DNA from: Ornithinimicrobium tianjinense
GTDB taxonomy: Bacteria > Actinomycetota > Actinomycetes > Actinomycetales > Dermatophilaceae
Length of the DNA stretch: 64,000 nucleotides
Direction: 5' to 3'
NCBI RefSeq assembly: GCF_014636495.1
Contig: NZ_BMEM01000001.1
Location: forward strand, 1,318,471-1,382,470
This document shows positions 24,690 to 35,000 of the stretch, in pieces. The position numbers were made by a program, and so were the translations under genes. Every line of letters begins with the position of its first letter. Within the stretch, counting starts at the first letter, position 1. The notes under the pieces are model-generated. The model ran no database searches and was not told where the DNA came from. It saw only the letters and a program-made list of their open reading frames with translations.

Positions 24690-24706
24690 ACATATATGAG
24701 ATATGT
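24690..24706. promoter_or_regulatory. Probable operator for the HTH-MurA protein
   Basis: ACATAT-ATGAG-ATATGT is a perfect inverted repeat with 6-bp arms, an AT-rich island in a GC-rich region. It lies between the expected -35 and the -10 of the HTH-MurA gene, where a bound HTH dimer would block polymerase. Binding is inferred, not shown. Confidence 0.65.
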
Positions 24707-24720
24707 CTGGAAGAACGCCC

Positions 24721-25974
24721 TCAGGGGTGGGCGTGGAGGGCCGCGGCCAGGATCGGGCCGACCAGCTCGCGCTGCCACGGCCGGGCACCGAGCTGCTCCA
24801 GGGCGACCGACACCCCCTCGGGCGTGCGGTCTCCGGGGGGTCGCCACAGCACCCGCCTGACCGTGTCCGGGGTCAGGAGGTTCTCGACCGGCACGTCCAG
24901 AACCTCCGACAGCGCCGCGAGGTCGGCCCGCGCCTGGGTCAGACGTGCGGCGGCGGCGGGATCGCGGTCGGCCCACACCCGCACCGGCGGCGGGCCGTCA
25001 CTGCGGGCGTTCGGCGGCGGGAGCTCCTCCTCGGGCAGCTCGACCGCACGGCGGATCGCCGCCAGCCAGGTCCGCTGGTAGCGCAGGATGCCCTGCTCGG
25101 CGCGCCGCTGCCGGGAAGGCGAGCGCTCGGCGCGCTCCGGGGTCAGCGAGGAGGCGTGCCTCGGCATCCGCGTGGCCAGGTCCACCAGCGTGGTGTCGGG
25201 CAGGACGCGCCCGGGGGAGACGTCGCGCTCGCGCGCGATCTCGTCGCGGGCCAGCCACAGCTCGCGCAGCGCAGCGGTGTTGCGCCGTCCGCGCAGGCGA
25301 TGGGTGCCCGAGGTGCGGCGCCACGGGTCGGGGTCCTGCAGCCGCTGGGGCACGAAGTCGCACAGCGCCGCGAACTCCTGCCGCGCCCACTCGAGCTTGC
25401 CCTGCTCGGCGAGGTCCCGCTCCATGCGGTCGCGCAGCTCGACGAGGACCTCGACGTCGAGGGCGGCATAGCGCAGCCACGGCTCCGGCAGCGGTCGGGT
25501 CGACCAGTCGACCGCGGAGTGCTCCTTGGCCAGCGTGAGGCCGAGGTAGTACTCCAACGAGGCCGACAGGCCGACGCGGTGCAGCCCCGCGAGCCGGGCG
25601 CCGAGCTCGGTGTCGAAGAGCGCCCGGGGCCGCAGCCCGATCTCGTCGAGGCAGGGGATGTCCTGGGTCGCGGCGTGCAGGACCCACTCCGGGCCGGTGA
25701 GCACCTCGGCCAGCGGGGTAAGGTCCTCGAGCGGGACGGGGTCGATGAGCCAGGTGCCGGCACCCTCGCGGCGGATCTGCACGAGGTAGGCGCGCTGGCC
25801 GTAGCGGTAGCCCGAGGCACGCTCGGCGTCGACGGCGATCGGGCCGGTGCCCTGCGCCAGCGCGTCCGCGGCCTCCTGCAGGTGCTGCGGGGTGGCGACG
25901 ACCTCCGGTATGCCCTCCCGCGGCTCGTCGAGCCGCTCGAACTCGTCGTGGTCCTCGGGCAGGTCCGCGCTCAC
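24721..25974 (-). CDS. rnd: Ribonuclease D
   Basis: 3'-5' exoribonuclease for RNA maturation and turnover, 417 residues. DEDD-type exonuclease residues are visible: Asp and Glu in IAVDAERASGYRYG, Asp in LHAATQDIPCLDE and the Tyr/Asp pair in LRYAALDVEVLVELRD. An HRDC domain follows (about 225-300; RRNTAALRELWLARDEIA), and the C-terminal part resembles the second helical domain of actinobacterial RNase D. It starts with GTG at 25974, overlapping the stop of DUF3000 (GTGA), so the pair is co-translated. The stop lies 48 bp before the next start on the same strand. Confidence 0.92.
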   Translation of the reverse strand: MSADLPEDHDEFERLDEPREGIPEVVATPQHLQEAADALAQGTGPIAVDAERASGYRYGQRAYLVQIRREGAGTWLIDPVPLEDLTPLAEVLTGPEWVLHAATQDIPCLDEIGLRPRALFDTELGARLAGLHRVGLSASLEYYLGLTLAKEHSAVDWSTRPLPEPWLRYAALDVEVLVELRDRMERDLAEQGKLEWARQEFAALCDFVPQRLQDPDPWRRTSGTHRLRGRRNTAALRELWLARDEIARERDVSPGRVLPDTTLVDLATRMPRHASSLTPERAERSPSRQRRAEQGILRYQRTWLAAIRRAVELPEEELPPPNARSDGPPPVRVWADRDPAAAARLTQARADLAALSEVLDVPVENLLTPDTVRRVLWRPPGDRTPEGVSVALEQLGARPWQRELVGPILAAALHAHP

Positions 25975-26612
25975 CGTCGCGACCCCGACAGGGCGATGAC
26001 GCCCTCGGGCAGCGGCGGCAGACCGGCCAGCGTGCACAGCAGGTCGCCCCAGGCGCGCAGGTGGGCGGCCAGCTCGGCGCTCTCACGGCCGGTCGTGAGC
26101 AGCGGGGTCCACGAGGCGCGGATCTCCAGCTCGACGCTGGGGGCACGTGACGACAACGCTCCGAAGGACTCGGAGGTCACGCAGGTCACGGTGCCGGCGG
26201 CCGCCGCCCAGCCCACACCCGCGGCGTCGAGCTCGTCGGTGAGCCAGGACCAGCCGGCCTGGCCGGCGAGCGGGTCGTGGCCCACCTCGGGCTCCATCTG
26301 AGCCTTGGCGTAGCTGACGACGCGCCAGGCACCCTCCCAGGGCTCCGGCTCGTCCGGGTCGTGCAGCAGGACGAAGCGGCCGGTCGCGACGGCGTCGTCG
26401 TCCTCGTCGTGGGAGGTGATGACCTCGCCGGACAGGGCCACCGCGTGCGGTGCCAGGCGCGTGGGCGCGGGCACCTCCTCGAGCACGAGCTCGGCGCGGG
26501 TGCCGACGTCGCGGAGACCGGCGATCGCCCGCCCGAAGAACGACGCGTCGGGCACGTCGGTGCCGCCCGACGCCGACTGGCGCGAACGGCTCCCTGAGAT
26601 CCGGCTCACCAC
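25971..26612 (-). CDS. DUF3000 protein
   Basis: Actinobacterial protein of unknown function, 213 residues. The middle and C-terminal parts fit DUF3000: [20 protein letters not shown], then [20 protein letters not shown], and [20 protein letters not shown] near the end. No signal or membrane segment. I chose GTG at 26612 because minus-strand TACTGT (26620-26625) lies 7 nt upstream; GTG at 26609 is one codon later. It is coupled to RNase D and divergent from hemE, a gene order common in actinobacteria. Confidence 0.82.
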   Translation of the reverse strand: MVSRISGSRSRQSASGGTDVPDASFFGRAIAGLRDVGTRAELVLEEVPAPTRLAPHAVALSGEVITSHDEDDDAVATGRFVLLHDPDEPEPWEGAWRVVSYAKAQMEPEVGHDPLAGQAGWSWLTDELDAAGVGWAAAAGTVTCVTSESFGALSSRAPSVELEIRASWTPLLTTGRESAELAAHLRAWGDLLCTLAGLPPLPEGVIALSGSRR

Positions 26613-26619
26613 ACCCACC

Positions 26620-26625
26620 ACAGTA
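26620..26625 (-). promoter_or_regulatory. Leaderless promoter -10 of DUF3000-rnd
   Basis: Minus-strand TACTGT, 7 nt before GTG at 26612. Confidence 0.5.
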
Positions 26626-26679
26626 GGACTCTGGCCCGACCCGGGCCAGCACCGCCACGCCGCGTGGGAGGATGCGGGG

Positions 26680-27720
26680 GTGACCCCTGCCACCTCCAGC
26701 CTGCTCGTCCGTGCCGCCCGGCGGGAGGAGGTGGAGCGCACTCCCGTCTGGTTCATGCGCCAGGCGGGCCGCTCGCTGCCGGAGTACCGCGCCCTGCGCG
26801 AGGGGGTGCCGATGCTCGAGTCCTGCCGCACCCCCGAGCTCGTCACCGAGATCACCCTCCAGCCGGTGCGACGCCACGGCGTGGACGCCGCCATCTTCTT
26901 CAGCGACATCGTGGTGCCGCTCATGGCCGTGGGCCTGGACCTCGACATCGTGGCCGGCGTGGGCCCGGTCGTGGCCGAGCCGGTCCGCGCCCGCGCCGAC
27001 CTGGACCGGCTGCCGGAGCTGACCGCCGAGCAGGTCCCCGACATCGCCGAGTCCGTGCGCCGGGTCGTGGCCGAGCTGGGGCAGACGCCGCTGATCGGCT
27101 TCGCCGGCGCCCCGTTCACGCTCGCGTCATACCTCGTCGAGGGCGGGCCGTCGAAGAACCACGAGCGGACCAAGGCCCTCATGCACGGCGACCCCGAGCT
27201 CTGGCACGCCCTGTGCGAGCGGCTCGCGCAGATCTCGCTGACCTTCCTGCGGGTGCAGGCCGACCACGGCGCGAGCGCGGTGCAGCTCTTCGACTCGTGG
27301 GCGGGGCACCTCTCACGCGCCGACTACGAGCGCTACGTCGCGCCGCACAGCCGGCACGTCCTGGCGGGCATGGCCCAGAGCCACCCCGACGTGCCGCGGA
27401 TCCACTTCGGCGTCGGCACCGGCGAGCTGCTCGTGCCCATGGCCGAGGCCGGCGCCGACGTCATCGGGGTGGACTACCGCGTCAGCCTCGCGGACGCCGT
27501 CTCCCGCACCGGCGGCCGGTATGCCGTGCAGGGCAACCTCGACCCGGCGCTGCTCTTCGCCCCCTGGCCCGCGCTCGAGCGCCGGGTGCGGGAGATCGTG
27601 GAGGAGGGCCGCCGGGCGCCCGGGCACATCTTCAACCTGGGCCACGGCGTGCTGCCCACGACCGACCCGGAGGTGCTCACCAGGGTCGTCGAGCTCGTGC
27701 ACGACGCGTCCGCCCGCTGA
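26680..27720 (+). CDS. hemE: Uroporphyrinogen decarboxylase
   Basis: Removes four carboxyl groups from uroporphyrinogen III to give coproporphyrinogen III in haem synthesis. 346 residues, the usual length. The signature [20 protein letters not shown] (substrate-binding Arg) lies near residue 25, followed by [18 protein letters not shown] (catalytic Asp) and [17 protein letters not shown], with [18 protein letters not shown] at the end. GTG at 26680 has a GGGAGG ribosome site. It is near cgoX and chdC, separated from them by the oppositely oriented nadE; together they mark the coproporphyrin-dependent route. Confidence 0.96.
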   Translation: MTPATSSLLVRAARREEVERTPVWFMRQAGRSLPEYRALREGVPMLESCRTPELVTEITLQPVRRHGVDAAIFFSDIVVPLMAVGLDLDIVAGVGPVVAEPVRARADLDRLPELTAEQVPDIAESVRRVVAELGQTPLIGFAGAPFTLASYLVEGGPSKNHERTKALMHGDPELWHALCERLAQISLTFLRVQADHGASAVQLFDSWAGHLSRADYERYVAPHSRHVLAGMAQSHPDVPRIHFGVGTGELLVPMAEAGADVIGVDYRVSLADAVSRTGGRYAVQGNLDPALLFAPWPALERRVREIVEEGRRAPGHIFNLGHGVLPTTDPEVLTRVVELVHDASAR

Positions 27721-27735
27721 GGGCGGCCCCGCCTC

Positions 27736-28581
27736 TCAGCGGTCGCCGAGGAAGCCGTCGGGGGTGACGGGCAGCGCCCGCTTGTGCGCGGTGCGGCGGT
27801 ACCACCCCAGGATCGTGGCCTCGTCCTCGGCTGAGATGTCCTGGCCCTCGAGGTAGTCGTCGACCGCCTGGTAGGAGACCCCCAGGGCGACCTCGTCGGC
27901 GATCAGCGGCTTGTCGCTCTCCAGGTCGGCGGTCGGCACCTTCTCCACGAGCTGCTCGGGGGCGCCGAGATGCCGGGCGATGGCCTTGACCCGCCGCTTG
28001 GGCAGCCCGAACAGCGGCGTGAGGTCGGCGGCCCCGTCGCCGAACTTGGTGTAGAAACCGACGACCGCCTCGGCCGCCTGGTCGGTGCCGATGACGGCCA
28101 TCCCGCGCACGCCGGCGATGGTGAACTGCGCGACCATGCGGTGCCGGGCCTTGACGTTGCCCTTGTGGTAGTCGTCCTTGACGTCGTCGACCGTGAGGCC
28201 CGCCGCGAGGACCGCGTCCCACTGCGCGTCGACCCCGGGACCGATGTCCACGGTCATCTCCTCGTCGGCGGCGATGAAGTCGAGCGCCCGCTGGGCGTCC
28301 GCCTCGTCCTTCTGCACGTGGTAGGGCAGGCGCACCGCGATGAAGGTCGCCTCGCCACCCTCGGCGCGGACCCGCTCGCAGGCCAGCTGGGCCAGGCGGC
28401 CGCCGGTGGTGGAGTCGACGCCCCCGCTGATCCCGAGCACGTAGCCCTTCAGCCCCGAGGTCCGCAGGTAGCTGGCCAGGAAGTCGATCCGGCGCTCGGC
28501 CTCAGCGCCCGCGTCGAAGGTGTCGGGGTCGATCACCTCGAGGGCGGCCCGGATCTCCTGCTGCGTCTGGGTGTCGGTCAC
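27736..28581 (-). CDS. nadE: NAD synthetase, ammonia-dependent
   Basis: Amidates nicotinate adenine dinucleotide to NAD using ATP and ammonia. 281 residues without the glutaminase domain, so it is the short ammonia-dependent type. The PP-loop is [19 protein letters not shown], followed by [36 protein letters not shown], then [17 protein letters not shown], all diagnostic. GTG at 28581 follows minus-strand TAGCAT by 7 nt (leaderless). It is divergent from cgoX and interrupts the haem genes. No operon partner is visible. Confidence 0.95.
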   Translation of the reverse strand: MTDTQTQQEIRAALEVIDPDTFDAGAEAERRIDFLASYLRTSGLKGYVLGISGGVDSTTGGRLAQLACERVRAEGGEATFIAVRLPYHVQKDEADAQRALDFIAADEEMTVDIGPGVDAQWDAVLAAGLTVDDVKDDYHKGNVKARHRMVAQFTIAGVRGMAVIGTDQAAEAVVGFYTKFGDGAADLTPLFGLPKRRVKAIARHLGAPEQLVEKVPTADLESDKPLIADEVALGVSYQAVDDYLEGQDISAEDEATILGWYRRTAHKRALPVTPDGFLGDR

Positions 28582-28588
28582 GCGGCCG

Positions 28589-28594
28589 ATGCTA
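28589..28594 (-). promoter_or_regulatory. Leaderless promoter -10 of nadE
   Basis: Minus-strand TAGCAT, 7 nt before GTG at 28581. Confidence 0.55.
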
Positions 28595-28645
28595 CGTCTC
28601 CGACCCGTCGTCGGGGGCGCCCGACGCGCGTGCCACGCTTGGGGC

Positions 28646-30079
28646 ATGACTACGTACCTCGTCGTAGGAGGTGGCGTCAGCGGTCTGACGGCCGCCGACG
28701 ACATCCTCCTCCGGGACCCGTCCGCGCAGGTCACCGTGCTGGAGGCCGGCGACCGTGTCGGCGGCAAGCTCCGTGGCGCGGAGGTCGCCGGCTGCACCGT
28801 CGACGTCGGGGCGGAGGCGGTCCTGGCCCGCCGACCGGAGGCCATGGAGCTCATCGCGCGGGCGGGCCTCGCCGACGAGGTGGTCCACCCCACGTCGGCA
28901 GGGGCGCAGATCTGGTCGCGAGGGCGGCTGCACGTCCTGCCGCCGCGGACGTTCATGGGGGTCCCCGCCGACCCCGACGCGCTGCGCGGGCTGCTCACCG
29001 ACGAGGAGGTCGCCCGGGCCCGCGCCGAGAAGATCATGACCACCGACGCCGACGATCTCTCGGTCGCCGAGCTGGTGACCGACAGGCTCGGCCCGGCGGT
29101 CACCGAGCGGCTCGTGGAGCCGCTGCTCGGGGGCGTGTACGCCGGGCACGCCACCCTGCTCTCGGCCCGTGCCGCCTTCCCCCAGCTGCTCGACGTCGCC
29201 CGGCGCGGTGACTCCCTGGTCGGGGCTGTCGCACGGATGATGCCCGCGCCCACCGACGGCACCCACGCCCGGGCTGCCGCCCCCTTCTTCGCCACCGTGC
29301 GCGGTGGGCTGCACCGGCTGCCGCAGGCGCTGGCCGACAGCCTCGCCCACCGCGGGGTGAGCATCCGCACCGGCACGACGGTCCGTGAGCTGCACCGCCT
29401 GCCCGAGGGGGGCTACGAGGTGGTGACGGGCCCGCGGCCCAGCCCCACGGCATACCGGGCGGACCGGGTGGTGCTCGCGGTCCCGCCCGCACCTGCGTCC
29501 CGGCTCCTGCAGGACGTGGCCCCGGAGGCCGCGCGGCTGCTGGCCGAGGTGGAGACGGCGTCGATGGCCGTCGTCACGCTCGCCTTCGACAGCCGGGCGC
29601 TGGGTGACCTGGAGGGGTCGGGCTTCCTCGTGCCGCCGGTCGAGGGGCGGGCGGTGAAGGCGTCGACCTTCAGCGCCAACAAGTGGGACTGGGTCCGCGA
29701 GGCGGGTCGCGGCCGTGGTCCCGAGGGCCAGGACCTCACCATCCTGCGCGCCTCCCTGGGCCGGCACCGGGAGGAGGCGACCCTGCAGGTCTCCGACGAG
29801 GAGCTGGTGCGCACCAGCCTGGCCGAGCTGGCCGAGGCGGTGGGCCGGGCGCTGCCCGAGCCGGTGGGCACGCACGTGCAGCGCTGGGGCGGCGCCCTGC
29901 CGCAGTATGCCGTGGGTCACGTGGCCAGGATCGCCGCCGTCCGGGCCGCGCTGGCCGGCGTGGAGGGGCTCGCCGCCTGCGGTGCGACCTTCGACGGCGT
30001 GGGCATCCCCGCCTGCATCACCTCCGCGCACAGGGCGGTGGAGGAGCTGCTCGGCACCCGTCGGACAATGGACGCATGA
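28646..30079 (+). CDS. cgoX: Coproporphyrinogen III oxidase (HemY type)
   Basis: FAD-dependent oxidase that converts coproporphyrinogen III to coproporphyrin III. 477 residues: FAD dinucleotide motif [16 protein letters not shown] followed by [19 protein letters not shown] at the N-terminus, [20 protein letters not shown] in the middle, and the second FAD block [19 protein letters not shown] at the C-terminus. In actinobacteria, HemY next to chdC works on coproporphyrinogen, not protoporphyrinogen; I name it cgoX on that basis. It starts 6 nt after CACGCT, a weak leaderless -10, and overlaps chdC by ATGA. Confidence 0.92.
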   Translation: MTTYLVVGGGVSGLTAADDILLRDPSAQVTVLEAGDRVGGKLRGAEVAGCTVDVGAEAVLARRPEAMELIARAGLADEVVHPTSAGAQIWSRGRLHVLPPRTFMGVPADPDALRGLLTDEEVARARAEKIMTTDADDLSVAELVTDRLGPAVTERLVEPLLGGVYAGHATLLSARAAFPQLLDVARRGDSLVGAVARMMPAPTDGTHARAAAPFFATVRGGLHRLPQALADSLAHRGVSIRTGTTVRELHRLPEGGYEVVTGPRPSPTAYRADRVVLAVPPAPASRLLQDVAPEAARLLAEVETASMAVVTLAFDSRALGDLEGSGFLVPPVEGRAVKASTFSANKWDWVREAGRGRGPEGQDLTILRASLGRHREEATLQVSDEELVRTSLAELAEAVGRALPEPVGTHVQRWGGALPQYAVGHVARIAAVRAALAGVEGLAACGATFDGVGIPACITSAHRAVEELLGTRRTMDA

Positions 30080-30783
30080 GCGACTACGCGCACCCGACCG
30101 CTGACCAGGCCGAGCAGATCAACAGCGTGATCCGTTACGCCGCCTACTCCGTCTTCCAGGCTGTGGCGCCGCTGCCGGAGGACCGCCAGGCCCTGGCCGC
30201 TGAGGTCGAGGAGCTCTTCGCCGCGATGGCGGGCGAGGGCCTGGTCGTGCGCGGGGTCTACGACGTCTCCGGGCTGCGGGCCGACGCCGACCTGATGATC
30301 TGGTGGCACGCCGAGGACATCGAGCTCGTGCAGTCCGCCTACCAGCGCTTCCGCCGCACCGAGCTGGGCCGCCACCTCGAGCCGGTCTGGTCCAACGTCG
30401 GCCTGCACCGGCCCGCGGAGTTCAACCGTGGCCACGTGCCCGCCTTCCTCTCGGGGGAGGAGCCGCGACGCTTCGTCTGCGTCTACCCCTTCGTGCGCTC
30501 CTACGACTGGTACGTCCTGGACGCCGCCGAGCGCGGGCGGATGCTGCGCGAGCACGGCGAGGCCGCACGCGACTACAAGGACGTGCTCGCCAACACCATC
30601 TCGGCCTTCGCCCTCGGCGACTACGAGTGGCTGCTGGCCTTCGAGGCCGACGAGCTGCACCGGATCGTGGACCTGATGCGCGAGCTGCGCGCCGTGGACG
30701 CGCGCCGCCACGTCCGCGAGGAGGTCCCCTTCTTCACCGGACCACGCGTCGACCTGGCCCGCCTCGTCGCCTCGCTCCCGTGA
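30076..30783 (+). CDS. chdC: Coproheme decarboxylase
   Basis: Last enzyme of the coproporphyrin-dependent haem route: peroxide-dependent decarboxylation of coproheme to haem b (also called HemQ). 235 residues, chlorite-dismutase fold. [11 protein letters not shown] starts the first ferredoxin-like half, [20 protein letters not shown] follows, and [16 protein letters not shown] contains the Tyr expected to carry the radical. [20 protein letters not shown] closes the second half. It overlaps cgoX (ATGA) at its start and a ProC-like gene (GTGA) at its end. The ferrochelatase cpfC is not within the window. Confidence 0.94.
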   Translation: MSDYAHPTADQAEQINSVIRYAAYSVFQAVAPLPEDRQALAAEVEELFAAMAGEGLVVRGVYDVSGLRADADLMIWWHAEDIELVQSAYQRFRRTELGRHLEPVWSNVGLHRPAEFNRGHVPAFLSGEEPRRFVCVYPFVRSYDWYVLDAAERGRMLREHGEAARDYKDVLANTISAFALGDYEWLLAFEADELHRIVDLMRELRAVDARRHVREEVPFFTGPRVDLARLVASLP

Positions 30784-31580
30784 GCCTGCCTGACGGCGCC
30801 GGCCACGGCACCGTCGGGATCCTCGGCGTCGGCTCGCTGGCCGGAGCCGTCGTCGAGGGCCTGTGCGAGGGGGTCGACGTCCCGCCCCGGGTCGTGCTCT
30901 CCCCGCGCGGGGCGGACACGGCGACGCGGCTGGCGGCGACCTACCCCACGGTGCGGGTGGCCGCGGACAACCAGGCGGTGCTCGACGCCAGCGACACGGT
31001 GCTGGTCTGCCTGCGGGAGCGGGACGCCGGCGTCCTGAGCACCCTCACCTGGAGCGAGGCGCACTGCGTCGTCAGCGCGACCGCGGGCCTGTCCGCCGCG
31101 CGGCTCGCGGCAGCCGTCGCACCGGCGCGCCAGCTGGCCAGGGCGGTGCCGATGGTCGCGGTCGCCGAGCGTGCGTGGACCACTCCGGTGCGCCCGGCGG
31201 TGCCCCGGGCCGTCGCGCTCCTCGAGCGTCTCGGGGGAGCGATGGCGATGGGCAGCGACGAGGAGTTCGACGCTGTCTACACCGCCCTGGGGACGGTCGC
31301 GCCCTTCGTCGACTACCTGCGGACGGTCAGCGCCTTCCTGGCCGACCACGGGGTGGACCGGCCCGCGGCGGACCGTCTGCTGGGTCGCAGCTTCGCCCTC
31401 CTGGCGCCAGAGCTCGCCGCCGCCGACGTGGACCTCGGTCGCCTCCTGCGGGCCCACGCACCGTCCGGCGGGGGCAACGACCAGCTCGCGACGCTCCTGA
31501 GGGAGGCCGGCGTGCCCGCAGCCACGCGCGCGGCGCTGGACGAGGTGTTCCGGCGCCAGACCCACGGCGTCTGGGAGTGA
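30780..31580 (+). CDS. Pyrroline-5-carboxylate reductase-like protein
   Basis: 266 residues resembling ProC, which reduces pyrroline-5-carboxylate to proline with NADPH. The N-terminal Rossmann motif is [18 protein letters not shown] and the strand [12 protein letters not shown] follows; the C-terminal helical dimer region includes [19 protein letters not shown] and [20 protein letters not shown], analogous to ProC's HPGxxxD-like cofactor-substrate region. Similarity is modest, so it may be a ProC-family protein with another role. Its GTG overlaps the chdC stop, placing it in the haem operon, an odd partner for proline synthesis. Confidence 0.72.
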   Translation: MSLPDGAGHGTVGILGVGSLAGAVVEGLCEGVDVPPRVVLSPRGADTATRLAATYPTVRVAADNQAVLDASDTVLVCLRERDAGVLSTLTWSEAHCVVSATAGLSAARLAAAVAPARQLARAVPMVAVAERAWTTPVRPAVPRAVALLERLGGAMAMGSDEEFDAVYTALGTVAPFVDYLRTVSAFLADHGVDRPAADRLLGRSFALLAPELAAADVDLGRLLRAHAPSGGGNDQLATLLREAGVPAATRAALDEVFRRQTHGVWE

Positions 31581-31602
31581 GCGGCGCGGGAGTGAGCGGG
31601 GC

Positions 31603-32058
31603 TCAGCTCTCCTTGGGCTGCAGGGTCATCGCGATGGAGTTCATGCAGTAGCGCAGGTCGGTCGGCGTGGAGTAGCCCTCGCCCTCGAAGACGTGACCCA
31701 GGTGCGAGCCGCAGCTGGCGCAGCGGACCTCGGTGCGGGTCCGGCCGAGGGAGTCGTCCTGGAGGTACTGCACGCGGTCCTCGGCGAGCGGGGCGTAGAA
31801 GCTCGGCCACCCGCAGTGGCTCTCGAACTTGGTCTCGGAGCGGAACAGCTCCGCCCCGCAGGCGCGGCAGGCATAGACACCCTCGGTGGTCGTGTCGGTG
31901 TACTCGCCGACGAACGGGCGCTCGGTGCCCGCCTCGCGGAGCACGTGGTACTCCTCGGGGGTGAGCTGCTCGCGCCACTGCTCCTCGGTCCTGGCTCCGG
32001 GGTAGGCCGCGCCGGCCTGGGCGGCGTCGGTGGCGGGGGTGCTGTGCTGGCTGCTCAT
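31603..32058 (-). CDS. msrB: Peptide-methionine (R)-S-oxide reductase
   Basis: Reduces methionine-R-sulfoxide in damaged proteins using thioredoxin. 151 residues, full MsrB domain: two CxxC zinc pairs (ACRACGAELF and VRCASCGSHLGHVF), KFESHCGWPSFY in the active site and the catalytic Cys in LRYCMNSIAM. No signal peptide. ATG at 32058 lies 6 nt after minus-strand TAGGCT, a leaderless layout. It is convergent with the ProC-like gene, and its start is only 37 bp after the end of the protease gene on the same strand. Confidence 0.95.
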   Translation of the reverse strand: MSSQHSTPATDAAQAGAAYPGARTEEQWREQLTPEEYHVLREAGTERPFVGEYTDTTTEGVYACRACGAELFRSETKFESHCGWPSFYAPLAEDRVQYLQDDSLGRTRTEVRCASCGSHLGHVFEGEGYSTPTDLRYCMNSIAMTLQPKES

Positions 32059-32064
32059 GCGGCC

Positions 32065-32070
32065 AGCCTA
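32065..32070 (-). promoter_or_regulatory. Leaderless promoter -10 of msrB
   Basis: Minus-strand TAGGCT, 6 nt before ATG at 32058. Confidence 0.55.
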
Positions 32071-32095
32071 CGCCCCGCCACCGACGCTCCCGGGT

Positions 32096-35000
32096 TCACT
32101 CCAGCGTGCGCAGGCGGTCCTCCACGCCCTGCGACACCACGCCCGTCCCGCCGAGGACGAAGACCCGACCGGGGTCCAGCCGGTCCAGCTCGGCCCACGT
32201 GACGGCGGGGATGTCGCCCGTCCGGACCAGCAGCACCGGCGCCCCGGTGGCTCCTGCGCGCGCGGCGCCGGCGAGCGCGTCCGGCCAGTCCAGACCGGTG
32301 GCGACGAAGACGTCCTGCGACGTCTCCAGCTCCTGCGCCAGCCTGGCTGCGGTGTCGTACCGGTTGACCCCGGCGACCCGCTCGACGCTGCCGTAGGCAC
32401 CCAGCTCCCGCGCGACCGCCGAGGAGACCGCGGCGGTGCCGCCGAGGACCACGATCCGGGACGGCATGAGCCGGGCCAGCTGCGTCCGTGTCGCGGACGG
32501 CACCGAGTCGGTCTTCACGAGGAGCACCGGTGCGTCGTGCGCCGCCGCCCGGGCGGCCCCGGCCAGGGCGTCCGGGAAGGTGGCGCCGGTGGCGACATAG
32601 ACCACGTCCGCGGTGGGCACGTCCGCAGCGATCCGCGCCGCGGTGCCGTAGCGGTCGGCCCCGGCCCGTCGGACGACGGAGCTGTCCGGCAGGAGGTCGG
32701 CCACGGCGGCCTGGACCCCGGTCGAGACGACGCCGGTGCCTCCGACGACCACCACCCGGCCCGGCTGGAGCCGCTCGAGCTCCTGCACGGTCACGCTGGG
32801 CAGCGCGGTCGTCTTGGTCAGCAGCACCGGTCCGCCCAGGCTTCCGGCACGCGCCGCCGCCGCCAGGGCGTCGGCATACCCGCTGCCGGTGGCCAGGAAC
32901 ACCGTGTGCACGCCGGGCGCGAACTGCCGGCTGACCCGGGCCGCCGTGTCGTAGCGGTCCGTGCCCGCGACCCGGACGACCTCAGGGTTGACCGGGCCCG
33001 GGTTCTCCCGGCACTCGTCGTCCAGCATCGAGAAGTCCTGGACCACGGTGTCGCCGCGGACGAGGTCGACGAGGTGGCTGTCCGGGCGGTAGCCGCCCAG
33101 CATCGCGGTCATCCTCAGGGTGCCGACCTGGGTGTTGAACCAGCGGGCGTAGGTGCCCTCCTGGTCAGTGGTGAGGAGCCAGCCGTCGCCGACGCCGTCC
33201 CGCACCGGCACCACGTCGATCGCGATGCTGTCACCGGCGACCTGTCCGCCCTCGCAGTCCTCGAGGTATGCCGTGCCCGTCACCTTGCCCCACGTGAGCG
33301 GGGGAGCGACGTGCATGGTGACCGACACCGGCTCGACCGCGACCGGCACGTTGGCCGTGATCGAGACGCCGGCCGTGTAGGTCCCCGGCTGGTTGACGGA
33401 CGCGCTGTCGGTGGTGACGCCCACGGTGACGCTCTCACCCGGAGCCAGCACCGCCTCGCCGGTGTCGATGGAGAGCCAGTCGACGTCCGCGCCGGCGGCG
33501 TCGCACACGTCATAACCGGGCAGCAGCTCGGCCGCGTTGGTGGGCCAGAACTCCTGGTCCAGCCCGCCGACCTTGGCGAAACCGCATGCGCCGCCACCCC
33601 GGAAGGTGGCCACGTTGGCGTTCGGCAGCGGGGTCCAGGTGTCGCTCGCCAGGTCGAACGCCCAGGAGGCGTTGGTCAGGGTGTCGTCCTGGATACCGCC
33701 CACGACCAGCAGCTGGGCGTTGGCGGCCGCCCAGGACGCGCCGGCGGTCCGAGCGGGTGCCGGCGCGGCCGGGGCCCACGTGTCACCGGACGGGTCGTAG
33801 ACCCAGGTGCTGTCGATGGTGACGCCGCCGTCGCTGAAGCCGCCGGAGCAGACGAGCGAACCGTCGATCCCGCCGCAGGCCTGGTGCGACGTGGTCTCGG
33901 GGACGGCCGCCCCCATGGACCACGCGTCCGCCGCGGGGTCGTAGACCTGGACGGAGCTGCTGACGGGGGAGCAGTCACCGTTGGTGCACCCGCCCACCGA
34001 GTAGACGAGACCGCCGATGACGCCGGTGCCCGGTGCCGCGACCGGCTCGGGCATCGGAGCGCCCGGGCTCCAGCTGTCGGCCGCCGGGTCGTAGAGCCAC
34101 GTGCTGGTGAGGGTGCTGCCGTTCTCGTCCCACCCGCCGGACACCACGATCTGGCCGTCCACCGCGACCGCCAGAGGCAGCATGGTGGGAGCCGGGAGCG
34201 GCGCGACGGGCACCCAGTCCAGGGCCTCGGCGTCGTAGCGGTAGACGTCCGTGACCAGGCCCGCGTCGCCCACGCCGCCCACGGCATACCACTGGCCCTC
34301 GAGAGAGACGACGCGGTTGTCGAGCAGCGCCACGGGGAACGACGGCAGGTCGGTCCACGGCTCTTCGGCGGTGCGCGGCGAGAGGGTGCCGGCGACCGCC
34401 TCGGGCGTGATCACGCCGGGTTCGAAGACCATGGGTGTCCGGACCAACGGGGCACCCGTCGACCCGGCGACCTGCTCGGTCGTCATCCGGCTGCCGTCAG
34501 CACGCAGGATCTCGAAGCCGCCGCGGCGCTCACCGAAGGTGATCTCCGCGGTGGACGTGCCGGTGTTGGTGACGGTGAAGGATCCGCCGTCCGCCTCGCC
34601 CAGCATCACCGAGGTCTCGATCGCCGTCGGGTCGACCCCCAGCACCGCCTGGCCGAGGACGAAGTCAGCCCGGGCGACGTCGGCCTCGGCAACCGGGACG
34701 TCCTGCTCGTCGGTGCCGTAGTTGCGGGCCGTGGCCAGGAACGGGTGCGTGCCGGTCAGCGAGGAGTACAGCCAGTAGAAGCCGTCCTCCAGGGCCGGGT
34801 CGTCGGGCGTGGCCCTGGTCGTGCCCTGGTCAGCGGGCTCGTCGAGCGAGCTCACCTTGGCGTTGAGGATGCCGGAGCCGTCGATGTCGTCCTGCACGTA
34901 GCCGGTGACCAGTCCGCCACCCAGCGGGTCGCAGGTGCGGCTGCCGAGGAAGACGTCGTCGACCTGCCACAGGAAGTCGGGCTCGGGCGGGGCGTCCAGG

